Source: Callipepla californica brunnescens (Eukaryota; Chordata; Aves; Galliformes; Odontophoridae). From it: a stretch of DNA of 64,000 nucleotides. Both the position numbers and the translations under genes were made by a program. Position 1 is the stretch's first letter. Each line of letters opens with the position of its first letter. The stretch is taken from contig JALIRH010000036.1 of NCBI GenBank assembly GCA_023055505.1, forward strand, positions 2,790,001-2,854,000, in the 5' to 3' direction. Under the pieces are notes generated by a model. The model was not told the DNA's origin, did not search any database, and saw only the letters and a program-made list of their open reading frames with translations. Below are positions 43,399-56,200 of the stretch, piece after piece.

Positions 43399-43914
43399 AC
43401 ATAAATCTTTTTCCATATTGTTGTGGCAAGCGATCTTTTTCAGGAACAGTCTTAAAGAATAAGTTACTTTTGGGTGATTATTCAAATTGCTCTCAGACTG
43501 TCTTAAATTTTGTTCGGGCTCCCTATGAAGTGTTTTGCACTAGGGATTTGCATATCTTAAAAATGGATGTAGCTTATTTGAAATGCCATCTTTCTACAAA
43601 CTGTTTGCAGAGGAACCAAAAGCAGGCTGTATGCTGATCGTTGGCCCTTGTCTACTTGTTTGCTGTGCACATGAATGAGTGCTGTTGTGTCCCGGCCGTG
43701 ATTGACAAACAATGGAAGCCCTGTAGGGAGACTTCTGGGGTAATTTAACCTTGTGTATTGAAGTGACAGGGCATTGCTAGGAAATGGCAATGAGAAAGCC
43801 CTTTCTGTTGACCTCTTACTTGAGCTCTGGGTGTAGAACTGCATGCTACCGTTATTTCCCAGGATTTCTGAGATAGCATGGAATAGCTTTAAAGTAGAAA
43901 CAAGTTTTAAAAAG

Positions 43915-43939
43915 AAAAAAAAAAAAAAAGGGGGGGGGG
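43915..43939. repeat. A15G10 tract
   Basis: Fifteen A followed directly by ten G on the plus strand, a purine-only strand run. Confidence 0.9.
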
Positions 43940-46900
43940 TGGCAGGGAAGAAAGCTCTTATTATATAATTAGTGCAAGTGTAGCTGTCTAATTATCAGGT
44001 GGTGCTGCTGTGCAGAGGGGAAGGTCAGTGCCTCTACAGGAAGGTTAGAATCCTGAATAATTTCAGAGCATAGGAGGATTTTAAAATCTCATCATATTTC
44101 TATCTCTGATTTTGGAGAATACTGTTTGGGGCTTTAGATCTGTGTTTGATTTTTTGAGAACTATGTTTCATATTTCTTTGTAAAATCAATATGAAGTATC
44201 TTTTTCTTACAGTACTGGCACCTTTACGTGCTCTATTTACTTGTTAGCACTGAATCGAGCTTACTGAAAGCCTCAGATTTTTTAGTTTTTATAATTTGCA
44301 TTTCAAGTTTGCTTTACCCTTGGCACACATTCAGGTGCTGATCTAATTATATCAAGAACAACATCGTGATGTTTCTTAATTGAGTTTCATACTTGTTCTC
44401 CTTCATGTTCTACCCTACCACTAGGCAAGAGAAAAGGATTTAGGTAGGATCTCTAGGAATGAAGCTGACCCACTGTTCTGAGGAATCCTGTAGTTAACGT
44501 AGTGGAACATCACTGTGTGAGTATCCCAGGCTTTCAGGCAAGCCCTGAGCTTCAGTGAGAGCTGCCATTAAACCAAGTGGAATGAGTGAAGTCTTAAAAT
44601 TGAGATGGCTCACTGCAGTGCTAATGCCTGTCATGTAATGGTCACTGAGGGGAAGTGGGTAACATGAACTAGAAACAGAAAGTTATCACAATCAGTCTTA
44701 ATTTAGATTCCATTTGCAGGGAGTGAATATACTATAAATAAGTTTGTCTAATTGTAAGTTAGGACTGGAGTAAATTAAACCAGAAAATGGGAGTTCTAGA
44801 ATGCCTTTCCTGAAATACGTAACGTTTTGAAATCTAGTCTTTCAGAAGTGGAAGAATGTGTAATCTGTGTCTTGAACTAATGAATTTTTTTTCTCATTTC
44901 TGTTTTTTTAAGAAACTTTTGTATTGCTGAGGTCTTTTGTGCATTATATCAGAACTGTTTTCTTGTCTGGGGCAGCATTATCTCTTCTGACAAAGGCTGA
45001 CTGCAGCTTTATAGCTGAGAGCAGCTTATTAAAGGCGTTATTAGACAGTCTAAAGTTATTAAAAACAAAACAGTCCATGGAGACTGTAGCTGCCTTTTTT
45101 TTTTTTTCCTGCTCATTATTGGTGCTAAGTAACTCTTTTCCCTCTCCCAAACTGCTTGCAGCATTAACATGTAAATGAAATCTCTCGACAATCCCCCAGA
45201 TCACAGTAAGTTTACTGTACAATTAAATGGAAATCTTTCCTTGCAGTTTTAGGGAGGTACACATTTCTAGAGGAAACTTAGGCAGTTGTGAAGTTCCCAT
45301 TAAACTGATCTTTGGCTTGGTATCTTCTTAATGTTGTGCTGCTTCTCCTCTTGAAAAGATCTCTTGTGAATTAGGTGGGCAAAGGTGAGGCAGATGAGTG
45401 ACCAAGATTATTGAAAGATTCAGTTTACCAGGCCAAAATTCCCTTCCCAAGAGCTGTGAAGGGTCAGAAAGCATAGCTCCAACCCAGAGGCTGGTTATTT
45501 CCTGCAGGATGTCTTGACTATAAATGTAATTTAACTGAGGAAGATGTTGCCAATAAGAAGCTATTTATATGTTGGCCCTAGCAGATAGTTGTTTAAGCTA
45601 ACCTACTTGAAGTGGTTAGATGAATTTCAGAGGTGTGGAAAAGTAATTGGTGTGCTATGCTGAAGATCCAGCTAAATAATCCTGGGATGTACCTCCATCA
45701 GTGTATCTAATGTTTCTCCAGGGGCTGGAAAAAAACAGCTTGCTCTACTTATTATAATAATCATTTGCTCAAATAAAGATTGGTAACAAAAGAAAAGCTT
45801 CTAGATGGAAATGTGGTTTTTGTGGTTTAATGTCCAGCTCGTGGTGTTTGAGTTCCATCCTTGTTTCAGCGTGAGACCCAGGCAGATCACTTATTCTCTG
45901 CACATCTTTTTCTCCCAGAGTAAAACACAGATTATGATACTTGACAATCAAGTGCTGTGAAGTTGTCATTGATCGTACGTTACTTTGAAGATTAAAAGTG
46001 CTTTGTTTTTTGTTTATCATTTTACTTCTGAAATAAAAATTAAGTACAGTGGCTTTAAACACACTTCAGCGAAGTTGCCCAGAGTTCTTTGGGCCATGTG
46101 TAACATCCCTTTTTTCATCTTTTTTCTCTATAGGGTGAATCTAGGGATTGTACTGAGCTTAAAAAGAAGTGTTAGAGAGCAGACTGCAGCTTCAAATGGT
46201 CTGTTTTTGTCTCCTTGTACTTGTTCCCTTCTTTGATCTTAAATGGGGAAGTAACAAGTTACCTTTGTCTTAAAGGAAGCATACAAGGTCTCTAAAGAAA
46301 TCCCTTATTAGTTTATCAGGTTAACTTTTCTTTTAAAATCAAGTTTGTTTTGATAGACAGAACTGTGTTAATGAGGTGACATTTGCATTAACTGCACCCT
46401 ACTGACAACGCATTGAAGGCTGTATCATTAGTAGCTGAAATGGGAACCTGATTAAAATATATCTGGGTATTTTTTTATACAAGCCATACTGGAAAAGGAC
46501 AAAAAGGTTTTACATTGTGAAGATCTCAAAGTCAGCCTGCAGGCATCCTTTTAGTTTCCCTACTGTAGTTGTTTCCTGAATTCTGATGAGTCTTTTCTGA
46601 GTCAACTCTTCTGTCAGTTCACTCTGCTTAGCTTTCTGAGAGAAGAGTGTTCCTTCAAGAGTGTTCCTTCCAGTGTTTTGCTGCAGGAGCAATGGACCAT
46701 GTGCCATCCTGTCATGCTGTCCCAAGTTCTGTTGTGTTTTTACACCAGAGGGAGGGTTGGTCAGTGGGTGTTGGCCGGATTCTCTCTCCCATGACTTCAA
46801 AATATGCAGGCTTCCCAGCTCAGTCACGTGGGAGCTGCTGATGGATGGAGCATCTGAAGAGGAAGGCCTGAAGTGTCTGCCAGTGCACATTTGAATAAGT

Positions 46901-48394
46901 AACGATCCAAATAAATAAATCTCTCTGAAATGAGGTTTTACAAGACAAGATGAAGACAAAATGTGGGTGGATATTAATATATACATGGTATTGCGGTGTC
47001 ATGCACTGAAATATCTGCTGTATTTTGACACCTTATAATGTGTTGGGTATGAGTTAATGATGGATTTAATTGCAGATTTCTTCTTAAAATCAAGTTCTGA
47101 TCATGGATGTTCCCTTCTTCTTGTAGTAGTTTGCTGCTTGGTTTGAGATGGTGTTTTCAGTGTGCTTCCAAAAATGGGTCAGTGGTAATCGTAGATGTAT
47201 TGTAAACCCACAGGCAGAGCTGCCTGCAAAATCCAGTGCAACAGAGTGTTCATGGCTGGGTAAAACTCTCTCCTTTTGTTTATTCAGTTAATATCCTCGT
47301 TAAGGTGGAGCCTGAAATTAAGTTCTGTTACGTTGTTATCGTATAAAAGTGTACTTTGCAACTTTGTAAATACCAAGTGTAATGGAGGAATAGTTCTGGT
47401 TCGGAATAAAGCATAGAGCTGAGAAGGTTTTGCACTCTACAAATGAAACCTGGATTAACAAGAAAGATGTAAGTTCAGCCCATTTTTTTTCTTTCTACAT
47501 TAAAGGGCTGTTTTGTTCATACCTTTTAAAATCTGTGACCGTGTCTCCTTGAGAATTAAATGTGGCAACTCAGGCAGGTGAACTATTTATTTAATTACCT
47601 GGGATGCACTCTAAGCTGTACAATTTGAGCTGGGCACTAGCCATGGGAATTTCAACCTCCTTCTGCCCCTACAGTGTCCCACCTGTGAAAAAACACGAGT
47701 GAGTGGTGGAGCTGCATTGAATTCTCAGGAGCTGCCGAGCTGTTTCTGCATCAGGATGATTTGGACAGACAGGTATTGTCAGCCTAAGTCTGAATTGTAA
47801 AAGATTAACAAAAGAAAAAAAGATTTCCAATTGAAAACAGTTCTTTTGTTTGGTACCGTACGCATCTTTGAGAGTAACAGTTTTTCATTACTGTTGCATG
47901 GTTAAGTCAGATGAATAATGAAAGCAAGGCTTGTGTGTACAGATGCTGCTGCAGGCCCTTAATGAGAGGGAGATGCCAACAAATGCAGAGGAACTCAGAG
48001 GCTGGAAGCAGCTGTACTGTGAAGGAATCCTAAATTAATTTCAAAGCTGATTAAGAGAATTGGAGATCAGAGAAAGCGTGAGTAGAAAGTATTTTTCTAA
48101 CTGAAGCAGAGATTCAAGGGAGAAGGTTGTGTGAAGTTGTGGCTTATTAGAACTAACATCAGCCTCATTAAATAGAGAAAGTGATTAGAAGCCATTGAAA
48201 AGAAAAGTCCATTTAATCTGTTGGATTTTCATAGCGTAGCATCCAACAGTTGTACAGTACAAGGAAAACTAAGCCTTGAGATAAGGAGGCTTTGTAACCC
48301 TGCTGATCAGCTCTTTGGTTCCCAGCAAGTGGGGTGATGATGGTTAAGACAATGCAGTGCACTTGCATCTTCTGGTTTTTTAACATACATCTGT

Positions 48395-48508
48395 GTGTTC
48401 CCAGGGAACATGAAGGCCAGGCTGAGCAATCTGATCTCGCTGTAGGTGTTCATTGCGGGGAAATGGGACTTTTAAAGGTCCCTTCCAGCAGGAACAATTC
48501 TATGAACA
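48395..48508 (+). mobile_element. CR1 LINE 3' fragment
   Basis: Sense tail with gaaggccaggctgagcaatc, tgatctcgctgtaggtgttc and taaaggtcccttccagcagg, ending 'caattctatgaa'. Left edge approximate. Confidence 0.85.
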
Positions 48509-49831
48509 GTGTTCTACTAAATCTTTTTCAGAGCTGGGAGTTCAGAGGTCTCTGGAGCATCCGTCGTGTTCTTTGACAATAAAAGTGACCAGTGCAGCGA
48601 CAAGATGTGACCTTGCTTGAAAAGAAAACTTGTAATAAGCTTGTTGGTAGCAAAATAAGGTGAGTCAGAAGCTGATCTGAACTTGGTTGTTTTAAGAAAA
48701 TAAGATCATGGAAGGGTAGAGAGGGCTATATAGAATCTCTGCAAAAATCGATGCCATATGTTAAACTGATGCTATATATAAGATGAGCTAGCTGACTGTA
48801 CAACAGTATAACACTAATTAGAATTAGAACAAGAAAGCCAGATGATACTTTGTTGTGAAATTGTGCTTTGCCTGTGATCCTGTCAGGAAGCAAACTAATA
48901 ACATTACAGAGATACGGGTAATGGTTTACTGTCTGCTCCTGCTACCACGAGGTGCTCTTGGCAATTTCCCTCAGACTCACGTGCTGTGCTAATTAACGGT
49001 AATCCAGCTGGAGGATCCCAGAGCGACGCTCCTGCATATTTTTTCAGCTTATGCTGGTGCTCCTGTGTTCTTTTCTTAAATAATTAATTATCATTACTGC
49101 CCGCTGTGCTGCGGGTGTGTGCTAGTGATCTCAGATCCCAGCGTATTTGCACCATTTCTGTTCCTGTCAGCAGCCTGGGTTTGCTCTTTGCGTTGGCTTT
49201 CATGTGAAGACCTTCATTAGCTGGCAGTGGGGTACGGATGTCAGTGGCATGCAGCTTTGATGTCATTAAGCAGCAAGCTGTTAAAGGAAGCGCCACCTAT
49301 TTCATCGCTGGGACTGTTTGTATGCAATTAAGTTAAATACCGAGCAGAAAACAGATGCCTTTTAGTAAATAACACTTAGATAAAAAGGCTTTGTGTGCTT
49401 GCTGTCCCCGCTGGTGGGAATCAGAGGGAAGCAGGGTGACAATAACAGAGTGCCGCCGTTGTGGTTCATCTCCAGTTATTCCTGTTTGCTCTTTGAGGTC
49501 GCTCTGCTTCATCCTGCACGAGGGAAGGGTTACTTTGCCAGGTGGTAGTGCAGGAACAGGTGGCTGTGGATTATTCCCAGCTGGAGGCTCTCGGAAGAGA
49601 GCATTTTGCTGGGTTAGCTAGAGTTTGAAGCGTCTTTCCAGCCTTAGCGTAGCACTGTTGGAAATCGGCCGTGTACCTGGCGTAACACGAGCGCGATTTG
49701 GCCGATATACCGCAGCGGTGCACGGCACAGAGGGAACGCGTGGGCTCACGGGGACGTCGGGCACCGCATCACCTCGCTCAACGTGTGAGCGAGTACACAC
49801 AGCCGCGGGAGGCCCCGCCTCTTTTCCACAC

Positions 49832-49926
49832 GCCACGCCCACTTCTTGGTCACACCCCGCCCCCTTCATGACACGCCGCGCCCACTTCTCGGTCACGCCA
49901 CGCCTCCTTTATCGAACGCCACGCCC
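49832..49926. repeat. Degenerate GC-box tandem repeat, period about 43 bp
   Basis: The 22-bp units at 49832-49853 and 49875-49896 differ at two positions; partial units follow at 49897 and 49918. Each carries a CCACGCCC or CCGCGCCC box of SP/KLF type. Confidence 0.7.
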
Positions 49927-50104
49927 ATCCTTACCCTGGCCCCGCCCCGCGGCAGCCCCGCCCCTTCCTCCCGGCCGGCTGTCGGGTGGTGCCTGCGGCG
50001 CCGCCGCTGCCCTGGGCGCGGGGACGCGGCGGGTCCCTCCCCCGGAGCCGCCCAGGCGCCTCCCTCGGCCCCTCCCTGCCTCGTCGGGCCGCCGCGGTGA
50101 GTCA

Positions 50105-50203
50105 CGGCGGAGGAGGCGGCCGCTCCTCTCGGCTCCGCGCGGCTCCGCTCGCACCGCCGCCCGCACCGCAGCGCCGCCGGGGCCGGCCCGGCCCCGCACT
50201 CAG
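50105..50203 (+). other. CTNNBIP1: Probable CTNNBIP1 non-coding exon 1 (start approximate)
   Basis: Ends at a consensus donor ACTCAG|gtgagc. There is no ATG-led conserved frame in it, as expected for the 5' UTR exon of this gene. The start was not determined. Confidence 0.45.
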
Positions 50204-53200
50204 GTGAGCGCGGCCGCCCTTTGTGCGCGGCGCCCGGCCGGGAACAAAGGCTCTCTCCCGGCCGCCCGCCGCCCCGGGCCTCCCGCGGGGCTCTCGAGCC
50301 CCCCTCGTGTCCCCGGCCCGGTGCGGGGCCGCACCCCCGGGCCCGGCCTCGGCCACCTGCGGGCGCTGCGAGGCACAGGTACGGGAGGTGCCCCGCCGGA
50401 TTTCTGCCGTCATCCCTTACGTCATGCGGCTCCCCGGCTCGGGGCGGCCGGGTCCTAGCCCCGAAATGGCTGCGTGAGGCGATTCCCTCATCAGCGCGGG
50501 CTGCGGGCGGTGGGTTTGGTGGTGTCACCTCCGCGGGGGCTCCGGCAGCACCGCCGTGCCCGCCGGCACCGGCGCGATGGTGGGCTCCATCTGCGTGGGC
50601 TCCATCGGCGGGTGGTTTCTGCCCTGGCTCCAAGCTGTGCCTCCTCTCTTCTGGAGCATCTGAAGCAGCGCTCTTAACTTTCTGCCGGGCGTGAAGCGGG
50701 ATCTGCAGGCTGGTGGTAGTTCTGTCTTGGAGAGCAGCATCAGTGTCCAAATCAGAATGCAACTTGCACGCTCGAAAGCAGATGAGCTGAGAGTTTGTTG
50801 TAATATCCAGATGCCCTTCATCAGGGAGCAGTTGACTGCACACTGACGTTTGTTTTCTCTCCCCTCGAGAAGGGGATGTTTTGTTCTGCTGTATATCATC
50901 TTTTATTTGACCGTTCCTCGGCTTGGTGCGTTTAACGAGGTAAGCTTTGATGCTCTGTGGGATGAGAGGAAGACATTCTGCAGATGCAGTAGTTAATAAA
51001 AGCCACCAGGCCAGGCACGGGAGGGATGCTAGGTGTGCTTGCTTAGGTTTCTCCACCAGCTTGACTCTGCTGTGATGATGATCACATCTTTGGAGCATTT
51101 GGGGAACATCACCTTTAAAAAAAGAATATCACAAAGTCCAGATTGTCTCTTTATTTGTCATTTGGTCACTGAACACTCAAGCTGTCGACTCCTCTTGCCT
51201 TTGTTATTTTTAGAGCTCGTGTGTGATACGAGGTGGCTTCCTGAAGGAGAAACATGATGTGAAACGATGAGAATGAGGCTAACTGCGTACTTAAAAGAAC
51301 TTCAGTTTGGAAGAAGGAAACCTTTAGGTTGAGGGCAGACAAAGTTCAAGTTCACATCTTTTTTAAACCCAGGTTTTTCACTCTTATTTCAAGAATTACA
51401 AATGGAATCAGATGGAAAATGTTGATGGGTGTGCTTCAGAAACGCTGGAGTTGTTTCACGTTGGCATTAGCTGAGAAAGCATCATCCCTTAAACCATAAA
51501 CTGGCAGCTTCTTCTGTATGACTTAGAATTGTTGCTGAGGTGATTTGAGTGCTCTTTTAGCTGATGTGGTGCAGTGTGAGAGTGAAACGCTGCAAGGAAA
51601 CCCGCAGGACTGGGTGAACCGTGGAGCAGAGGCCACTCCAAGAAGTTAACTGATAGTGATTGAAGTTCTCTGACTTACCCACAAGTGCTTCAGTTAGCAT
51701 AGCATCGGTTTATCTCATTTGGAGCATTGCAGGAGGAATTAGGACAAGTTAACACGAGTGCTTGCAGTGTTCCTCGGTGCCCAGCTGGGAGGATGCTGAG
51801 GAATGTTCGTAGCTCTGTGTACTGCACAGACACTGGAGGTGTGTGAGCAGAGGGGGATGTTTATTTGCTCACGATACTAATTAAAGCTTCTGTCGTCTGA
51901 ACAGGAATCCGTTAGTACTTGTATGTTCCAAAACCCAAACAAGCATGTGTATTGGACGAGGTGCGACCACTGCTGAGGGTTGGTGACTTGCTCTGGGAGC
52001 TGCTAATTTGGAGATACCTGTTTGTAATAGCTTAATAGGAGAGATTTTTTTCTCTGCAGCATATTTATCATTTGTATCTAATATATACCTAAAGGATTTC
52101 TAGTAAATTTTGTTTTGGGCCTTCTCTCTTAAACCGTCTTAATGCATTCTGTTGTGAAATAACTCTTTGCATCACGGGTTGTTTCCAGTTAGAGTGACCA
52201 GATCTGCTGGAAAAGTATTCATTTGATTCCTAAGAAGCCTTGCAAGCACACTAGTACATGGACTAGCTCTGGAAGATGGTCATGAGCTGATATGCAGTGA
52301 AGATGTGAACTGGTGTAGTGATGATATTTTGTTACTTGTACCACACCCAAAGAAATGGTGGTGGTCTGACAGCCTTGGTTGTACGTATGTGAGAGAAACT
52401 GTGTACTCCTAAGCTTAAAATTGAACAAAAATCTTGGTACTGACAAACCTAACTTCGTGTAGGAAAACGAAGCCCAATACTTTGTTACCGTATAGTTGAA
52501 ATGCTAGTTTGAATTTAAGAAAGCTAGGAGTCCTTCTGCTTTCCAGTAACCATCCTTCGTGTTTCACACAACGTCACGTCTGAGCCTGTGTTTCAGAAGC
52601 AAACCACAATGCCCAAAAATCTCATCTGAGTTTAAACTGATATAGAAAGGGGTCTAAAAACTTTGTTTTTTTGGACTGGTGGAATTCTGTTGATTGGGGA
52701 GCAAAATGTAGCCAGTGAATTGTGCTACACTCAAGATGTTCTATTTCCTGCTTATATTTAGACCAAGAATATATTTGATTTTCAGAACCTGCTCTCTCAA
52801 TATGCTGTGAACCGAAGTAACAAAAATAGAAGCAACTTAAGTAATCAGCTCTGAGTGACCATGAGCAAGCTCTGAAACTTTGACTCAATTTCTCCTTCCG
52901 TAAAAATGAGTTGACTAATTCACAGGAGCGTTGCGATGTTTAATTAAGTGTAATTGTTTTGTGTTTGAGCTCATCTAGCTCTTGATTCAGTGCACACTGA
53001 AGTCAGTGAGGAGCTCTTAATTAATTTCTTTGAGTTTTAACGAAGTGTACGTGTACACACACCCATGGACACTGAAGGAAATGTGACCTAAATCTTTGCA
53101 GCAGAGTTTCCATGGAGTGGTGATGTAAAGGCTGAACAACTTGAAGTGAATTACCAATGCAGGCCTTCTGTATAACTGAAAGGGGAATTGTGCAGTTCCA

Positions 53201-56200
53201 CTTCTCTCTGACGTCTGCTGCTGTAGTAATTGGATTGAAATCTTTGTGCTGTGTCTTACCTGGAACATCGATGATTTCACTGTGTCTTGGTGGCTTGCTC
53301 ACTTGGTGCAGGGGGGTAATATCAGGCTTGAAGGTAAACGTGGAAAGTGGATGTTGGTGCAGAAATGATCAGCAATAACCCACTTGAAATATAATTAACT
53401 GTAAGAGTTGATGCCAAAGGGAGAAAAGTAGGAGCATTCACATCAGCTTAGCTGCTTTTTTTGGCAGGAATGCATGTAGATGCCAAATAATACTCGTTGG
53501 TTTATGTGGAATTTGGGAAAGTGTTTGCTTAACTCCAGAGGTCAGAAGTGTCATTTTTTTAAGAGGACTTTTATCGCTCAGTATTGGTCAGCAGCTGCAG
53601 AATATATCTTTCACAAATCACGTTCAGCATTTTGCAGTGCTTTTCTCGCATTTTTCTGCCATGGTTCTCAGTTCACTAGCTTTTACAAAAGATGCTTTAA
53701 TCCTTGAATAGAATTCTTTATGTAATGGTGCACACGTGTGAAGAAATACAGCTTTGGCACTTTGTTTTTAGCGCATCCGTTTCGTTGTTCTTAGTAGCCG
53801 TGATTTTTGATGTAACTGCCACGAGCTGCTTCCTTCTGCTGATGCTGGTAAGGATGCACTGTGATTGCAGTAACTATTTGGAAAGGGCAGAAGTGTGTCT
53901 TTGCAGTCAGTGATTCCCTTTGCCCCCTTCTGCCTTCAGTTGGTGCCTGCTGCATGCTGTATTCTCCTCAGGGAAGCTCTCAGAAGTGTGAAATCTCACA
54001 CTGTTTTTAACTTGCAGAAGAATCTGTCTGGTCTTCAGTGTTGTTTTTGATGGTCCCTGACACCTTCTGTTAGTATTCATACAGTGGGTGTTGGATTAGT
54101 CACAGTGTGTTTTATTGCATCTGCATGATGCCCATATTCTTGGTAGAAGGAACTTCTTTGTCTCCTTCCATGTACGATATTACGAAGCCATCAGTTTTAA
54201 GTGCTGAACTTTGTTAATCTCTGAATAAGTGAAACTTGCCAGGCAGTTGTGCGTTCAGTTTTCCACAAGGCTCAGGTTGGGTGCCTTTAGCACGAGTGCT
54301 CTCAGGCTGTGGGTTCCTGGTTACTGTGGTGCTCTGGGGTAGGCTGCTCCATCCCTGAGTGGGGTTTCACACTCACACAGCCCTTAGAGAACCCACAGTC
54401 AGTGCATGCTCCACTCTGGCCTGTGTGTATGATATGGGGGGAGTGCAAAAGAGAGATTTCTGCTCTCAGACAATGACCTCATGCAGGATTATTTCACGGT
54501 TTAGGGCTAATATAATTAACTGTATGTGCAAAATTGTGGCTAGGGAGGAAGGAAATTGCATCTCTGTTCCTGAGGAATAGGAAGTCCCTTGGAAGCAAGA
54601 GTTCCTTGCTTGTAATCTCACTTTATCAAAAACTACAGGTAGCAAAATGTCAGCAGTAAAATTGCTTTGTACCTAAGAATTCATTTTAAGTTTATGAACA
54701 TTAAAATTCTGTCTTAAAACTGACATTTTTTTTTTTTTTCTCCATTCGTCCTCTCTCCATCTTTGGTGACCTAAAGGAGGTAACAAAATCCCTTTTTGTG
54801 TGCTTGGATGAAGAGCTCTATAGAGCTATTAACTATTAAGAAAAGCTCTCACTGGTGTTCTTTTATGAAGATCCTAGGAGCAGAGGTCTCCTGTCCATAT
54901 TGTCCAGCGATGTTATTGATGTTACCAGGTGACTGAGGAGACAAAGGTTCTGTGCTCTGGATATTGAAAAAAACATGGGATCGTAGGGATCCTATTTGTG
55001 TTAGGCAAATAGCCATTAATCCTTGACTTTAAATGGGATGTATTAATGAAATAACTCTTCAAATGGCTTAAAAACCTAAGCTGTGTACGTTCACAACTGA
55101 AAGCACTTTTTGTTTTTTATTTTTCCTCTTTCCACTTGAAGGGCAAGGTGAGTAGGTGCTGGAAGGAGTATATTCATCAGTGTTTTACAGCGAATATTGA
55201 TGTATGAAGCCAGAATGGTTAGGTAATGTCAGTAGTCAACAGCTATTAATCTCAAAGTGTCCTTGGTCCTGACACTGTATTTTGCTTCAGTATTGCAAAA
55301 CATTAAGATGCTAGTCACCAGCCTAAGAACAGCTCACATTTTAATTGCTTTACCAAAAGAAATCCAGTTAACCATAATCTCTGCTATAAAAGAGCTGTAG
55401 TTCTTCTCAGTGTAAAATGCGTGCAATCTGTCATTAATGGTGTTCAGACATCCATGCAAATTACAGGGCTGTGTAAGTCACGTTTTGGATTGAAAGCTAT
55501 CTCGAATATGCCAGGTGTCTGTGGAAGGAAACTATGCTGATGAGTACCAAAGGACTGCTTGTAAATATAATGGTGCTTCAGCAAGAGGAGCAGTGCAGAG
55601 AAACCCTTGCAGTAGGCATTGCTCACCATCTCTGCCATTTCTGGTTAAACAGAACAATGCAGTGTGCTTAAGCTGCTGAGAACTTGGTCACCGGACCACA
55701 GGCAGCTTGACTCCAAATATGGCACTTCTGGGTTTTGTGGGCTGTTACTGCAGACTCGTAAATTGAAGTTAAATGAGGTTGTTATTTTAACTGCTTACAG
55801 ATACCTACTGGCGTTCTGCATGTTCTGGTTTCGGACCACTCTATGGGTTTGTGACTGTTAGTAATGTCACTTACTTCTTTGTTCATGTTAAAACATGAAT
55901 ATTTTGTGTTATCCAGAGGTTAGCAACGGTTTTATTTCAGAAATCTGAATGCAATTACAGTACGGAAATGGCTGGAATCAGATACTGAAGTGTTTCTCCA
56001 TTAGCACTGCCTGGTAATTCTGAATGTGCAATTGTTCATGTGTGTTTGTGCTCAGCATTCCCTTCTGAGCCACTTGAGAGTTACCTAGGAATGCAGAGAA
56101 AGCACTGTACACCTTGGGCATCCTTTGATGCTTGCATCAGTTTTGAAACTATACTCCATTGCACAGGAGGAAAATGTAGACTCGTTTTCAGTTCATTAAG

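Larger units (their letters stand above)
43399..49650. other. Intergenic LZIC - CTNNBIP1
   Basis: AT-rich sequence, possibly with long LZIC 3' UTR at the left. It holds an A15G10 tract and a CR1 fragment. A 158-codon minus-strand ORF (46510-46986) has no domain and an expected-by-chance length. No other gene recognised. Confidence 0.7.
49660..50600. promoter_or_regulatory. CTNNBIP1: CpG-island promoter, probably CTNNBIP1
   Basis: A strong CpG island, with GC boxes and CACGCCC-type boxes (49814-49970), an AP-1 site TGAGTCA at 50098-50104 and an ATF/CRE-like TTACGTCA at 50417-50424. The plus-strand donor at 50203 fixes the direction. The gene name is inferred from conserved order: in vertebrates CTNNBIP1 follows LZIC in the same orientation. 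Long ORFs within it are GC artefacts. Confidence 0.6.

Noticed and set aside
46510..46986. 158-codon minus-strand ORF from an ATG
   Set aside because: For about 130 kb of both-strand sequence at this AT content, one such length is roughly expected by chance; no domain, no splice context, no promoter.
49625..51098. 277- and 401-codon ORFs on opposite strands
   Set aside because: CpG-island artefacts with Arg/Ala/Gly/Pro-rich translations overlapping each other.
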